A stretch of 64,000 bases of DNA from Bimastos eiseni (lineage: Eukaryota > Annelida > Clitellata > Crassiclitellata > Lumbricidae), in contig OY365807.1 in assembly GCA_959347315.1 (NCBI GenBank), forward strand, positions 28,166,810-28,230,809, written 5' to 3'. The translations under genes and the position numbers were made by a program. Below the pieces are notes generated by a model that saw only the letters and a list, made by a program, of their open reading frames with translations, did no database searches and was not told the origin of the DNA. Shown one piece after another: positions 22,364 to 33,000 of this stretch; the first letter of the stretch is position 1; every line of letters begins with the position of its first letter.

Positions 22364-22536
22364 ACGTGTGGCACGGTGGCCTATTGGCCCATAACGCTCA
22401 GTGTGCGCTGAGTGAGCGGGTTCGATCCACGTTCGAAAAGTCACTGTGCAGGGACATGATCAAGTCCTTCGCACACAATTGCTCTGCAGTACAATTGTAG
22501 TTGCGTCGTCGAGGCGTGTGCACTTCTGACCAAAAT
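22364..22536 (+). mobile_element. tRNA-derived SINE inserted in the LINE
   Basis: The head carries an A-box-like TGGCACGGTGGCC and a B box GGGTTCGATCC at pol III spacing. The body (CACTGTG..AAGTCCTT..CACACAATTGCTCTG..GTACAATTGTAGTTGCG) aligns block by block with the RPL10A intron 3 copy at 33856-34060. The insertion is flanked by CAAATATGT and CAAAATATGT, a plausible target duplication, and the LINE frame resumes after it. Confidence 0.8.
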
Positions 22537-23040
22537 ATGTTGGAGGAAGGCCGATATCAAATTTAAGAATAAAAAAAATATTGATCTCATTGCCAATAAA
22601 ATAGCCAAGAACATCGGGTTACTATCCATAGTTTTTCACATTAACCCATATATCTATCAGACTTCAACTATATTTACTACACTTTGATTTAATGATCTAC
22701 CAGTAGTTGGTCTTCCAATTACACATCAATGCTTAAAAAACCTCTAGTTCTACAAAACGGCTATAGAAATCATCATAGCCTAGGATCATAGGTCTTATAT
22801 GGCAGTGTCTATAGAAGTGAACGCATTGATCCAATATTTAAAGATCTTCAATTAATAAAAACAGATTAACTAAAATACTTCAAATCGGTATATTTTATAC
22901 CGTTATGAGCACTGTCTCCTACTATTTATCCACGGGTTCAGACATCCAAACCTATTGCATCAGAAATTCCCGCGCATACCGCCCTGTTAGAACCCGGACA
23001 AACCATGTAACATTTATTACAGGTATTGTATTTACACATT

Positions 23041-23084
23041 TCTAGAGCGCTTCTAGTAGGGTGAACCGTTCAGAAGCGCTGCCA
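23041..23084 (-). mobile_element. LINE 3' stem-loop remnant, variant arms
   Basis: AGCGCTTCT (23046-23054) pairs perfectly with AGAAGCGCT (23072-23080). The position and loop length match the AGCGCCTCT/AGAGGCGCT hairpin at 38738-38770, with a compensated C-G to T-A change. Confidence 0.6.
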
Positions 23085-23234
23085 GTGCGCAAGTACCCGC
23101 GAGAAGTAGGTTTTGAGAAAAGCGAAAGAGAATGAGAGATAGAGTTTTGGAGCGAAAAGATGGAGAAAGCCCATTCCACAGAGAATTGACGCAAAAGATG
23201 GAGACTGAGCCATTGTTGCTCTAGTTCGAGGATA

Positions 23235-23345
23235 AAATTTTGTCTTAGATCTTCGGGTCCTTTGATCTGGAACGCTCTTCGGCTGGTTCGTCTATTACCC
23301 CTCAGTCACTTAAAAACAAGTTGCATACTTATTAATGACGATGTC
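23235..23345 (+). pseudogene. LINE ORF2 C-terminal fragment
   Basis: Translation gives RSSGPLIWNALRLVRLLPLS followed by a LKTSCILI-like end. It corresponds to the 'GPxxWNxLP...FKxxLxxxL' block that closes CR1/L2/RTE-type ORF2 proteins. Only this piece is recognisable. Confidence 0.5.
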
Positions 23346-23699
23346 AGATTCCCACAGGGATCGGTCTATGACATTTCAGATTTTATCACTCTGGCTTTTG
23401 ATCCCACACGGGTCGCCCATGCACACCTCCCAAATAGTTAAATTAGTTAACTAGTCAAATTAAGAATTCTCTTTGTTTCTGAGAACTGATTGATTTCTCC
23501 CAGTGCGCCTAGAACATAAACAATGTGAAATTGTTAATACGGCGGTTTTATTTTCTTTTGGCAACTCTGCTACTTCGATGTCCCTTCTAGCAGGATTTCA
23601 ATCCCATTCGGGGCTCCATCTATGGCCTTTAGTTTTATGATTGGTGTTCTTTAGTTTTGCTGCCTGTTGTGGCTACAAATAAGCAAATAAATTACTGGT

Positions 23700-24250
23700 G
23701 ATGAGGGCTGTGAAGGTCAAAAGAGCCAACTTATATGTTATTCTGAATTCAACAGGAAGAAAATGCAGCTGGTGGAGTAGGACATGTACGTAGTGGGGCA
23801 CTCAGCACTACTCGAGCTAAGGTGTTTTGGATACGTTGTAGCCTTTTGAGTTCCAGGTCTGACAGACAGAAAAAAGTGAATTAGCATAACAAGGCGAGAT
23901 GAGACAAGTGAGCAGGCTATGGTTTCCGACATATCTTTAGTTACAGCCGACCTAATGTGACAATTGCCCTGATGTAATTGAAACAAGATTTACTAAGGTT
24001 TGTTATGTGAAGTCGAAATGTGAGCTTGCTGTCGAGCGTAACCCCAAGTGTTTTGACAGTTTCAGACATATCACTTGCTGTATACGTAGACCTGATTGTT
24101 AAGTATTGTTGCATAGCAAAAATCTCAACCTCATTGCCCCATGTTCCAAGGTGGGCCATATTACTTGCGTTTATATATTCAACAACACCAGAACAGCTGT
24201 CCCATTTTAGGTTGTTAATTAAAACGAATATAAGCACTAATGGCAAATGT
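23700..24250 (-). pseudogene. LINE reverse transcriptase thumb/C-terminal fragment
   Basis: The minus strand reads VKTLGVTLDSKLTFRLHITN, SCFNYIRAIVTLG and then HIRSAVTKDMSETIACSLVS with SRLVMLIHFFL. This is the 'LGVxLDsxLtfxxHI...ciaxslVxSRLDYxNsLf' region of jockey-superfamily RT. A frameshift near 23960 separates the two parts. Confidence 0.85.
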
Positions 24251-24380
24251 ATTATCTCGCTAAATAATCAATCATATGCATCTAAATAAGCAAAAGCAAA
24301 TAGCCTAACTGTTTTCAGTGGTAATTTGAGGCTAGTGGTAACTACAGCTAAGAACCGATTCAGTATGCTGGAAGAATAGG

Positions 24381-25090
24381 AATGCGAGACAGCAGAGGAG
24401 AACTGAATGAAAATTATAGATGCAGTTATGGGCGTGGCGCAAGACGTCATCGGACCCAGGCGGGAACACAAGGAAGGAGAGATGAATTAGTGACAACACA
24501 TGGAAAGCAATCGATGAACGTAAAAAGGAAAGAAAGAGAAGGGCTTGAGTACGATCACGGGCATAGAAGATGTTAGTTACAACAGAATACAAAATGAAGG
24601 ATAAAGCGGTCAAGAAACGATGTAGGGCGGACAAAGAGACATGGACAGAAACAAGGCTAAGTGAACCAGAAGTGGCAGCAAAGAAAGGTGACTCCAAAAC
24701 GTTACATAAAACAGCGAAGAAGCTGTCTGTTAAGAGGCGCAGAAAATGTCTGTTAGAGATAAGAGCGGAAACACATTTCGAACACACGAAAAACAAGAAA
24801 TGAGATGGAGGGAACATTAGAATAGTGTCCTTAACTATTCAGTACCAATAATATAAAAAACAAATTCAATTTAGACATGGATCCCAAATCGGAGAATGGA
24901 TTTTAATTGTCTCCAGAGTACGCCAGTGATGTGTACTGTCACCAATATTATTCCGTCTCGGTTTTGAATGGATAATGAGAAGAAGCACATGCCGAGGTCC
25001 ATGTAATAGAATACAAAGACGCTAAGAGGCTTGTCGATTGGATTTGCGTATGACATTGCACTCCTTAAAAATTGCCACCGCAGCTCCATC
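24381..25090 (+). pseudogene. RTE-like LINE ORF2 fragment (linker and RT)
   Basis: The plus strand reads a basic linker (RRDELVTTHGKQSMNVKRKE, then VTTEYKMKDKAVKKRCRADK and EPEVAAKKGDSKTLHK). An RT part follows around 24930-25080 (CVLSPILFRLGFEWIMRRST, then a DWI..DIALL-like box). This arrangement is typical of RTE-type elements common in aquatic invertebrates. Several stops and frame changes are present. Confidence 0.75.
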
Positions 25091-25104
25091 GCATTTCACT
25101 CAGC

Positions 25105-25440
25105 CCCAATATTTCTAGTTTGTATTCTTACATCTCTCTCACCCCTTGCGCCAGCTTCCCTGTATCATATAACATTCTTACATTCCAGTATCCAATTCTT
25201 GCCTTGGATTTGGTCGTTAAGATTTGAGACTTCTGAGTCTTGGCTTCCTTTCGTCTTTCACCACGACCCTTCATAGATGGGTCCATGATCTTCTCATCTC
25301 CCGACCGACCGGCCACGACAATGAGGTTGAGCTTTTCATGTGTCTTTTCTTTTGCAAGATATGGTTTTACCTGGGAGGCCCGCAAGCTATCCGCAGAACC
25401 TTCCTCCTTTTTCCAGGCTTGGAACTGGCACTGCTGAACT
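25105..25440 (-). pseudogene. RTE-like LINE 5' fragment with endonuclease start
   Basis: The minus strand ends in KARIGYWNVRMLYDTGKLAQ, the first conserved motif (WNVR) of the AP endonuclease domain, preceded by a Lys/Arg-rich leader. The domain is cut off right after it. It lies tail-to-tail with the plus-strand fragment ending at 25090, so the two come from different insertions or from an inversion during insertion. Confidence 0.75.
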
Positions 25441-25465
25441 GCAAGGCAGGAGAGTAGTTAGTTGC

Positions 25466-25655
25466 CTAGGTGTAACTTGAAAAAAATTTCAAGTTACCGG
25501 AGGGTAGCCTGAATCTGATTTTATATTACCCCTGGGGGTAATCTGAAAAAGTAGGGGGTAACTTGAAATCGATTTCAAGTTACTCCCGGGGGTGACTTGA
25601 AGACGATTTCAAGTTACCGGGGGGTAAGGTGAATGGGGGTTAATCTGAAATCGCT
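25466..25655. repeat. Array of self-complementary GGGGGTAACTTGAAATCGATTTCAAG units
   Basis: Four palindromes lie in a row: 25472-25497 (11-bp arms), 25525-25542 (8-bp arms), 25558-25583 (perfect 26-bp palindrome centred on ATCGAT) and 25592-25617 (imperfect). G-runs separate them. The locus at 21452 uses the same core. Confidence 0.85.
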
Positions 25656-25828
25656 ACACCGGTACGGTTTATGGGGCTCAGTGATTCGATGGCCACTGGC
25701 ACAAGATCATGCGTGGTGGGGAGGGATGAGTACTTGATGCACTTTCGTTCTGCGGCATGTTCTGCTGCTCCACCGGCCGTTGATGCTGTCAGATGTACAT
25801 AAGAGGATGCGCACGTGTGAATGGCTGC

Positions 25829-25909
25829 TTATTATTATTGGTATTATTATTATTATTATTATTATTACTATTATTATTACTATCGGAAAGAGAGAAAGAG
25901 AGAGAGAGT

Positions 25910-25977
<68 letters not shown>

Positions 25978-26075
25978 CAGAGAGAGAGAGAGAGACATAG
26001 AGGCAGAGAGACAGAGAGACAGAGACAGACAGACGGACAGACAGACAGACAGAAGAGAGACAGACAGACAAAGAC
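25829..26075. repeat. (ATT)n followed by (GA)n and (ACAG)n
   Basis: ATT triplets run to about 25880, followed by a long GA tract with GACA interruptions and GACAGACA units. Several overlapping open frames are repeat artefacts. Confidence 0.95.
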
Positions 26076-26221
26076 AGCGGGTACGGAAGAGGCCGTGCAC
26101 GAGGAGAGAAGGCGAGTGATGCGTAAGTTGGAGGGAGGAAACGAAGGGCAACCATCACTCACTCACTCATTCACTCACACACTCCCTCACCTACCCACTC
26201 ACTCAATTTGCATTTATGCAT

Positions 26222-26994
26222 GAGGAGCCGTCCATAAATGACGTAGCGTGCCTAGAAGTATGGGTCACCAATTTGTGACGTGGTGTGAGGGTCGACCAAA
26301 TGTGACATCACTTCATCATATCAAACATCAAAATGCGCAATCTTATTTTTAATAACCTACACTCAGTTAAACAAGTTCCATTTAATTAGAAGTAGGCCTA
26401 ATTGCTACCACAATTCAGCAACACTAGGCCAAAATTATGATTATTGTATTCTTAATTTTCGGATTGTCTACTTTTACGCCGCTGTCAATTTTGGGGTTTT
26501 GGAAGTGAAGCAGAAATCAATAATTATCCCTCCCAAATGCACAGACCACAGAATCGAAACGAAGAAAATGGAGAGTATGGATCGGAAATTATTTATTCCA
26601 TGAAGGAGCATTTTGTTTCAGCGTGGGAGAATGGAGAGGCATAAAGTTTGGATTGTTTTGGAGTTATTGTTATCAAACATTTTTCAAAAACTGTAATAAT
26701 TCTGCCAGAGCCTGTCATCTTGCGAAATTCTTACGTTTGTAATAGTAATAGGCTACTTTCCCCATTTTACTTCGTTCTACTCTTACAGTTTCAAGTATTG
26801 TTACAGATATAATTACCTCCTTTGATAATTATCAGAAAATTTGCATTACATACTAGACATCTGGTTTTCTCGGAGGGGTCAGGGCTTTGTGACGTCATAT
26901 TTGAGAGGTCCTGCCATTTGTGACGACGTGTGACAAAGGGGAGAGGTCAAAAATCGTCAAAAAATTGCGTGACGTCATTTATGGACGGCCCCTG
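26222..26994. mobile_element. Non-autonomous DNA transposon with GGGCCGTCCATAAATGACGT ends
   Basis: The left end AGGAGCCGTCCATAAATGACG and the inverted right end CAGGGGCCGTCCATAAATGA match over about 22 bp. Subterminal TGTGACG/GTGACATC words recur on both sides. The 773-bp body has no long open frame. No clear target duplication is seen, partly because the right flank is an ATGT microsatellite. Confidence 0.7.
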
Positions 26995-27072
26995 TGTATG
27001 TATGCATGTAAGTATGCATGCATGTATGTATGTATGTATGTATGTATGTTATGCATGTATGTATGTATGTAT
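26995..27072. repeat. (ATGT)n microsatellite
   Basis: TGTATGCATGTATG units directly flank the transposon at 26222-26994. Confidence 0.9.
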
Positions 27073-27857
27073 TCAATGGACTGCTTGATGATGATGTGTC
27101 CCTCTGGAAGAAGTCTGTTTAATGTTATTATGCAGCCAATGTTTTAAATGTTACAGTTTTGGTTCAGACTTTCTTTAGAAACCTTTCTAAACTTATTTAT
27201 TTCATTCAGGGCAACAGCTCCAGTCAAGGACACCATGTGGTCCATCTAAGGAAGCGGGTTGCGTTGACTGGACTTTCTGGGGCTCAATTTTTAAGGTTTT
27301 TTTGATGAATGAATAAATACGAGATGTTCTATGTATACTTATGAACCGCATACTTGATTAGCCTTATCATCATGTCATATGGCATAATTTCCTTTTAGAT
27401 ATTCGGTGTATTCAGAAAACCTCAGGTTGTCTTAGCTGGTCAATTCATGGCAGTGGCTACTCTCCCCAAATGCAAACCTCCGAAATGCTAGCGTTGCCCT
27501 CCTCTCTTATCCAGGTTTGACACTGGCACTGTCAGAGTACGACCAACGGTATAGAGATACAGATTTAAGCACTATGTCAACAATCAGATCAATGGGAGGA
27601 AGGTCGTTGTGTCATTATTTTCACTGGTGGCAGAAAAGAATCCGGGGAGGGGTCAGGTCAGAGGAGATAAGTTGTGCTAAGGTGGAGAACGGTACGTTGT
27701 TATGGCAACGGCAGTCATATACGGAGTCCAAGATTCAATGCGAAACAGGACAGTTTGAAGTCTAATGTTTACAGTCAATATTGAAACATTCGAAGAGAGA
27801 GGGTGAGAGATTTAGGTGATAATAATTATAATCGATGCATACCTTCATTTTCGGTTC

Positions 27858-27973
27858 AGTCGATCAACCAATCGATAAATCGATAAACTAATCAATCAAT
27901 TAGTCAATCATTCAATCAATCAGTCAGTCAGTCGCTCAATCAATCAAACAATCGATCGATCAATCAATCAATA
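27858..27973. repeat. (AATC)n degenerate tetranucleotide repeat
   Basis: CAATCAAT/CGATAAAT/AGTCAGTC units recur. It may be an expanded tail of the TTGA-tailed LINE family read on the opposite strand. 27075-27857 and 27975-28500 hold nothing else I recognise. Confidence 0.7.
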
Positions 27974-28509
27974 GTCGCTTACTCAAAGAGACAATTAAGT
28001 TAATTGGTACACTGCAGACCGTGACATACGCACCTCGTTATTTTTGCTGAGTGGCTAAATTTCTCATCCAGGGTCTTCACATAATTTATAAATCAAAAGC
28101 TTAAGCCCAGGTCAGACTAAGTGGCGAATCTATAACAGATACTGTCAGTATTTGCTATTCGTATAAGCATAAAATGTATGTAACAAGGTGCGTTTGGTTG
28201 ATTTTTAAGCAAAACATGTATTAATTTTATTCAGGTGATGGATCTCTGACATAAAGGGAGAAGAATAATAACGATTAATAATCAGCAGACTAATAAAATT
28301 ATCAGGCCCATATATGTACGGCTATATACATTGTAGCCTATAGGCCTATATCGCCTATAGGCGTAACATAATTATATAAGATTAGAACAGGCATGTTAGG
28401 CAATATACTTCTGTTCACATGTTTGTAGGCCATGTTCGAACTGATTTAACACACTAAAAATTTAATGACAATTGGACTTAATTATAGACTTATGTGTATA
28501 TATGCCTCT

Positions 28510-28817
28510 CAGGGGTGTAATAAGCGGGGAGCCGAGGGCAGCGCCCTCCCCCACCCCCAGTTTTGAAACTGGGGAGGGGCAAAGCCCTCCCAGTTTTAGT
28601 GCTCAGTGCCCCCCATGTGCCCCCAAATCGGTTCGTTTTTATGTTTATCCAATTGATTTTTAAGAATACTTTTGCTAAAATAATTTGTGCGTGCCCCCAA
28701 TTTTTCAAATTTCTGAGGGGGCAAAATTCAAAAAGTGGGAGGGCAAAAAAAATTTCCGCTTGGCGCAATATTTTCTTTACTATCCCCCCCACTTTTCAAA
28801 ACCTTGTTACACCTCTG
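28510..28817. mobile_element. hAT-type MITE with TIRs and 8-bp target duplication
   Basis: The left end CAGGGGTGTAATAAG and the inverted right end CAGAGGTGTAACAAG form terminal inverted repeats. The flanks ATGCCTCT (28502-28509) and ATGCCTAT (28818-28825) are an 8-bp target duplication with one difference. The interior is G/C-rich with CCCAGTTTTGAAACTGGG-type palindromes and encodes nothing. Confidence 0.8.
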
Positions 28818-29390
28818 ATGCCTATCTAGTCATACCAGATGAACTGGTATAGGGCCTACGCTATTGACCAATGTTCATTGGACAATAATTGTCAATTATT
28901 GAATAATTTAATGAACGTGAGATTGTTTAAATTAGTCAAATGTGAGCAATCGCCCAAGACAACTTCTTCATTTAGCTCATAAAACCTATCCGCTATCAAT
29001 TTGTCAGATTTTTTGGCAAAGCATAATAATTGCTGTCTCCATGCATGGTGACTCCACTTAGCCTTCCTACCTATACGAACCACACACAAAATTTTCTGGC
29101 GACGGGGTGGGGGTGTTTTCAGTTATACCAAAATATTAATATATTAAATTCAATGAGATTTGTTATTAAATAATTATATGGCTATTAAATGATGACCTTG
29201 TATGGATATTTACATGCACTATTAATCAAAATCTAGAAATAACGTCCCTGTTTTTAATCAAAAGAGCAAATCTACCATTCGAAAACAGAATGCCTGATGT
29301 TGCTCATGGCGCTAGTGGGTGTAGCTGAATAGAACTTTTTACCATCAATCATCTCGAAGACCCGTCTCGATTATTATCAAATCCAAACCA

Positions 29391-29450
29391 ATCAATCAAA
29401 TCAATCAAAGCTTATTTGGCAATCCAATAGACAGAACAAGGACGACAGTT
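29391..29450 (-). mobile_element. LINE 3' tail (TTGATTGATTTGATTG)
   Basis: On the minus strand the stretch reads GGATTGCCAAATAAGCTTTGATTGA, which resembles the plus-strand tail at 17493-17525. No coding part is attached. Confidence 0.5.
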
Positions 29451-30049
29451 ATACTAATCTTATAATTATTGCTATCGGATCACCTAGGAGACCCAATTAA
29501 GGATCGGAAGATCCCGCTGGTTAGGGCCACCTGGTGATGTTCGAGGTGACAATGAACAATGACACTAAACAATAGCACTAATTATCGTTTTTAAACTATT
29601 ATAAAAGTTTGTAAAAAATGACAATTCTTTGCATAGTATTAACTGAACTTCTATCAAAGTGGGTCTATTATGACTAGTCATAATCACGCGCTGTAACGCG
29701 TCCTTTGAGTAAGAAATCTGAAAGCGTATTAAGAAATATTAATACAAGTCGCATTGCCGTAATCACTTACGTACTTATTTACTTTGCCGTCACTGTCAAT
29801 CAAGAAAATCTTCACAAGTTGTCACAACGGCGATTGTATAACCGCTTCGATTAGCACTTTTTACACCCGAATCACAAAAGTGTTGATTTTGATATACTGT
29901 AAGTCTGTCGGTAGCTCATCAATTGTCGCAAAGGCATTTATATTACTCTCACATTGAAGTAAATGCGCTACACCATTGATGAAAGTCGAGAGCTAGAAAA
30001 ATAAGAGTTGTCGATATTCTGAATCACTTCCTGCTAGAGAAATATCTGT

Positions 30050-30087
30050 CTTTCTTTTCTGAACGGTGCAAAGGGATACCTGCGAAA
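30050..30087 (+). promoter_or_regulatory. RPL10A 5' UTR beginning with a TOP tract
   Basis: The 11-nt pyrimidine run CTTTCTTTTCT (30050-30060) starts with C and lies 28-38 nt before the ATG. This is the position and composition of a 5' terminal oligopyrimidine motif, which in animals marks ribosomal-protein mRNAs for growth-dependent (mTOR/LARP1) translation. The exact transcription start is inferred. Confidence 0.65.
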
Positions 30088-30092
30088 ATGAG
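30088..30092 (+). CDS. RPL10A: RPL10A coding exon 1 (ATGAG)
   Basis: The exon carries the start codon plus AG and is followed by the donor GTTAGC at 30093. The split codon AG|C restores Ser2 when joined to exon 2. A five-base coding first exon is typical of ribosomal-protein genes. Confidence 0.85.
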
Positions 30093-33000
30093 GTTAGCTA
30101 AATAAATCCGTTCTTAGTACCTCAATCCTTATTTTACTGTGTACAATTTTAGCGTGTTTGAAGAGGTTTATCAACTTAGCGGCCGTAACACTGCAAATTG
30201 AAGCGAATCTCTCGTCTCGTTTGAAAATAACGAATAGCGGATGGAAGGCACTGGTCTTGATCCACGCGGCTCGCATCTGCTTGCAAAAATGTTAAAAATG
30301 TGAACGGATTATAAAGTTGCGTTGTACTGAGATTATCTCCTATGCGCAGTTGTGAGCATGATCATTCCCGCTCCGTTCAAACTTTGTGCGCCGTGAGTTT
30401 TGTGTGTAAGTAGCTTGCATGGATGTCGGTAATACAGTAATCTGTCCGTTAGTGCCAAGCGACTGAAATTAATCAATGATTGGACAATTGCAAGAAGGAG
30501 GCTATATTTGTAATGTACCCTGCAAAGTCTAACACGTTTCTTGTGTCATAGCCCTGTTAGTTAACATTTTTGCTCGTTGTAAACCACATTTCCTTGTGAC
30601 GATTTACTGTGATATAGTATTTTTATTAAGTTATTATTAAGAGAATTTATGTATAGCACCTCTTCAAGGTGATTACTCAGGGGCGATCCCATCTCCAACG
30701 GGCCAAATAAAGTAGTCTTTAAGATGAGAGGTTTACCTTAGAGGGGATTCTAAATGGTAGCACTAAACCACTAAACAGCGAAAAGGACGTACATAATGGT
30801 CGGATAGGGTTAAGTGTAGTTTATCGATACAGGACTGCAGAAGTAATTTATTTGTGCGTTTTGGGGGGTGTTGGTAAAATGCGAGCCGGTGAACTGCAAA
30901 CCGGTAAAATGCGAACCATAGGCGGATCAGATTAAGGCATTGTTAGGGTCATGGTTGGCATCGTGAGAGTCCGTTAGGGTTAGTGTAGTTAATAGATAGG
31001 GTTCAGGGTCATAGCTAGTATCATTTAAAGATAATTGCCAAAAACTTTTGGCCACATGAATAAAAATATAAATGCCAACCATAGGCGCGAACCGGTCATG
31101 TGACTTTTGGCATCCAGTCGAAAACAAGTTCGCAAACAGTTCGCATTTTACCAGTTCGCGGTTCGCATTTTACCCACACCCTGCTTCACGATCTTTTTCG
31201 AGTTTAGTTCTACCTGGTTCTAAATGCTCTAAACATGTGTTCTTAGTTTATAACTACTTTGTTTTTTGATTGACAGCAAAATTTCACGAGATATCCTGTT
31301 GGAGGCCATCAACAGTATGGTTCAGACTTCACAGGAGAAGAAGAGGAAGTTCACAGAAAGTGTTGAACTACAGATTTCTTTGAAGAACTATGATACCCAG
31401 AAGGACAAGCGTTTCAGTGGAACTGTAAAGTAAGATACAAACAATTAAAGTTGGGTGTTGGTAAAATGCATGGCATACATTTTGCAGACCCCTTCCCCAT
31501 GCTTAGGTACATTTGAGCTCTACTTGTCCCATTGCAAAGGTTAAATAGCTAAAAAAAACATTTATAAAACATTGATTTTACCACAGGCTATTTATTAATG
31601 TTATGAAGAATTAAAACACTAACAACACTTGCATTTAAAACAGTTTTAATGCTGTATAAAATTTATTAAGCAGGAATAGTCTGATTAGGTTTACAGTTCT
31701 GATTTTCATATTCTGCATTGTGGACATCATAGTTAGACAATTATACTTGGGTACATAACCTATGGATGGGCTCTAATTGCAGAAAACCTTCGGCTGCATG
31801 AATAAAAATATAAATGGCAGCCAATCGAAAACAGGTTCGCATTTTACCCACACCCATTACAGTTTTCATTTGTGGAACACTATGTTGTGTAGGCAATTGG
31901 CAATGCTTTGAGGAGCTCTCCACCAAGATTTGGCTCCGTCGAAATTGGTACCGATTTTGACATTATAATAAACAATATGGCCACACCAAATGCACTCAGT
32001 GCTGATTGTCAACCTGATACCTAACCAAGTATATTCAACAATACAATGCAGTAAATAAGTATAAACAGCGACTTTATTTTACAAAACAAATCATAAAAGA
32101 ACTCTCCAATAGCTTATAAAAATATTTTTGAGCATCTAATTATGGGAATAAGTTTCTGAAAATCACACCATCATGCTATGGAAAGGCCTAATATATGGAA
32201 GTTTGTCTATTTAAACATATTTGCTAATACCGGTTTCTGTTTGTGCTCTTTACTTGAATTGTGGGATGTGTCTAATTAGACAATTGAACGCATTTGGGGA
32301 GGCCATATTATTATACTATGGGGAATGTATTCTTCACATTTACGCAAAATCTGATAGTAATGAGAATTGCCCAACATGAATTTTATGTGGAAAAATCTGA
32401 TTTCCAGAATAGTTACCCTCTATCTTGAAGCTGTTTACAAAACTAACTCAAGTCTACAAGTATTTGACCTTGGTAATGTCCATAGGGCAATTTGCTGCAA
32501 ACAGCATTTATGGTGACACAGTATTTCTGTAGTTGTAAGACTGTTTCTGCAATCTGGTGACATTGATAGAGCGAATTAGGGAGAGAATATCAGTTCATGG
32601 ACTGTGTATGAAAAAACCTGGGCATTATCTGCCCAAGTATGACCATTTGCCCTGTATTTAGTAAATAATAACTATCAGATTGATATTAATTCTTCGGTGC
32701 CAATTGCGGTCTAAATCGACCACATGCAGAAAAATGAATAATCTAACATATAATAAGGTATATATATATATAGTAGTATATCTGCTGGATAGATGAACAT
32801 TGTTCATGTAGAAAAATCCCTTACATGGGTTTTTCAAGAGTTTTGTAAAGTTAGGAGCACACATTTTCCACATTTTGGTTTATATTTACCTCCAGGCATT
32901 TAAATTTAAATATCTGTGTCCTGACTGTAGTGTTTTGGCTTTTTGTCTGCTTTGTAGTAAATGTGCTTTTATTCATTAACCAAGTCCCAAAAAATTAAAT

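Larger units (their letters stand above)
21741..22680 (+). pseudogene. LINE reverse transcriptase remnant (jockey-superfamily), hosting a SINE
   Basis: The plus strand reads GIFLDLAKAFDTVNHNVLL, then YGIPQG and FYINDLAQLM, ITFADDTKMFLSHKSLAKL and SVKFLGVYVDHHLSW, and after the SINE KFKNKKNIDLIANKIAKNIG. These are RT palm blocks (FADD at about 22090) and the start of the thumb. Stops and frame changes near 21845 and 22045 show it is dead. A quasi-palindrome interrupts the frame at 22024-22066, and a SINE splits it at about 22364-22536. Confidence 0.9.

Noticed and set aside
30940..31010. Telomere-like TTAGGG words
   Set aside because: Only a few scattered GTTAGGGT words inside a mobile element; no tandem array.
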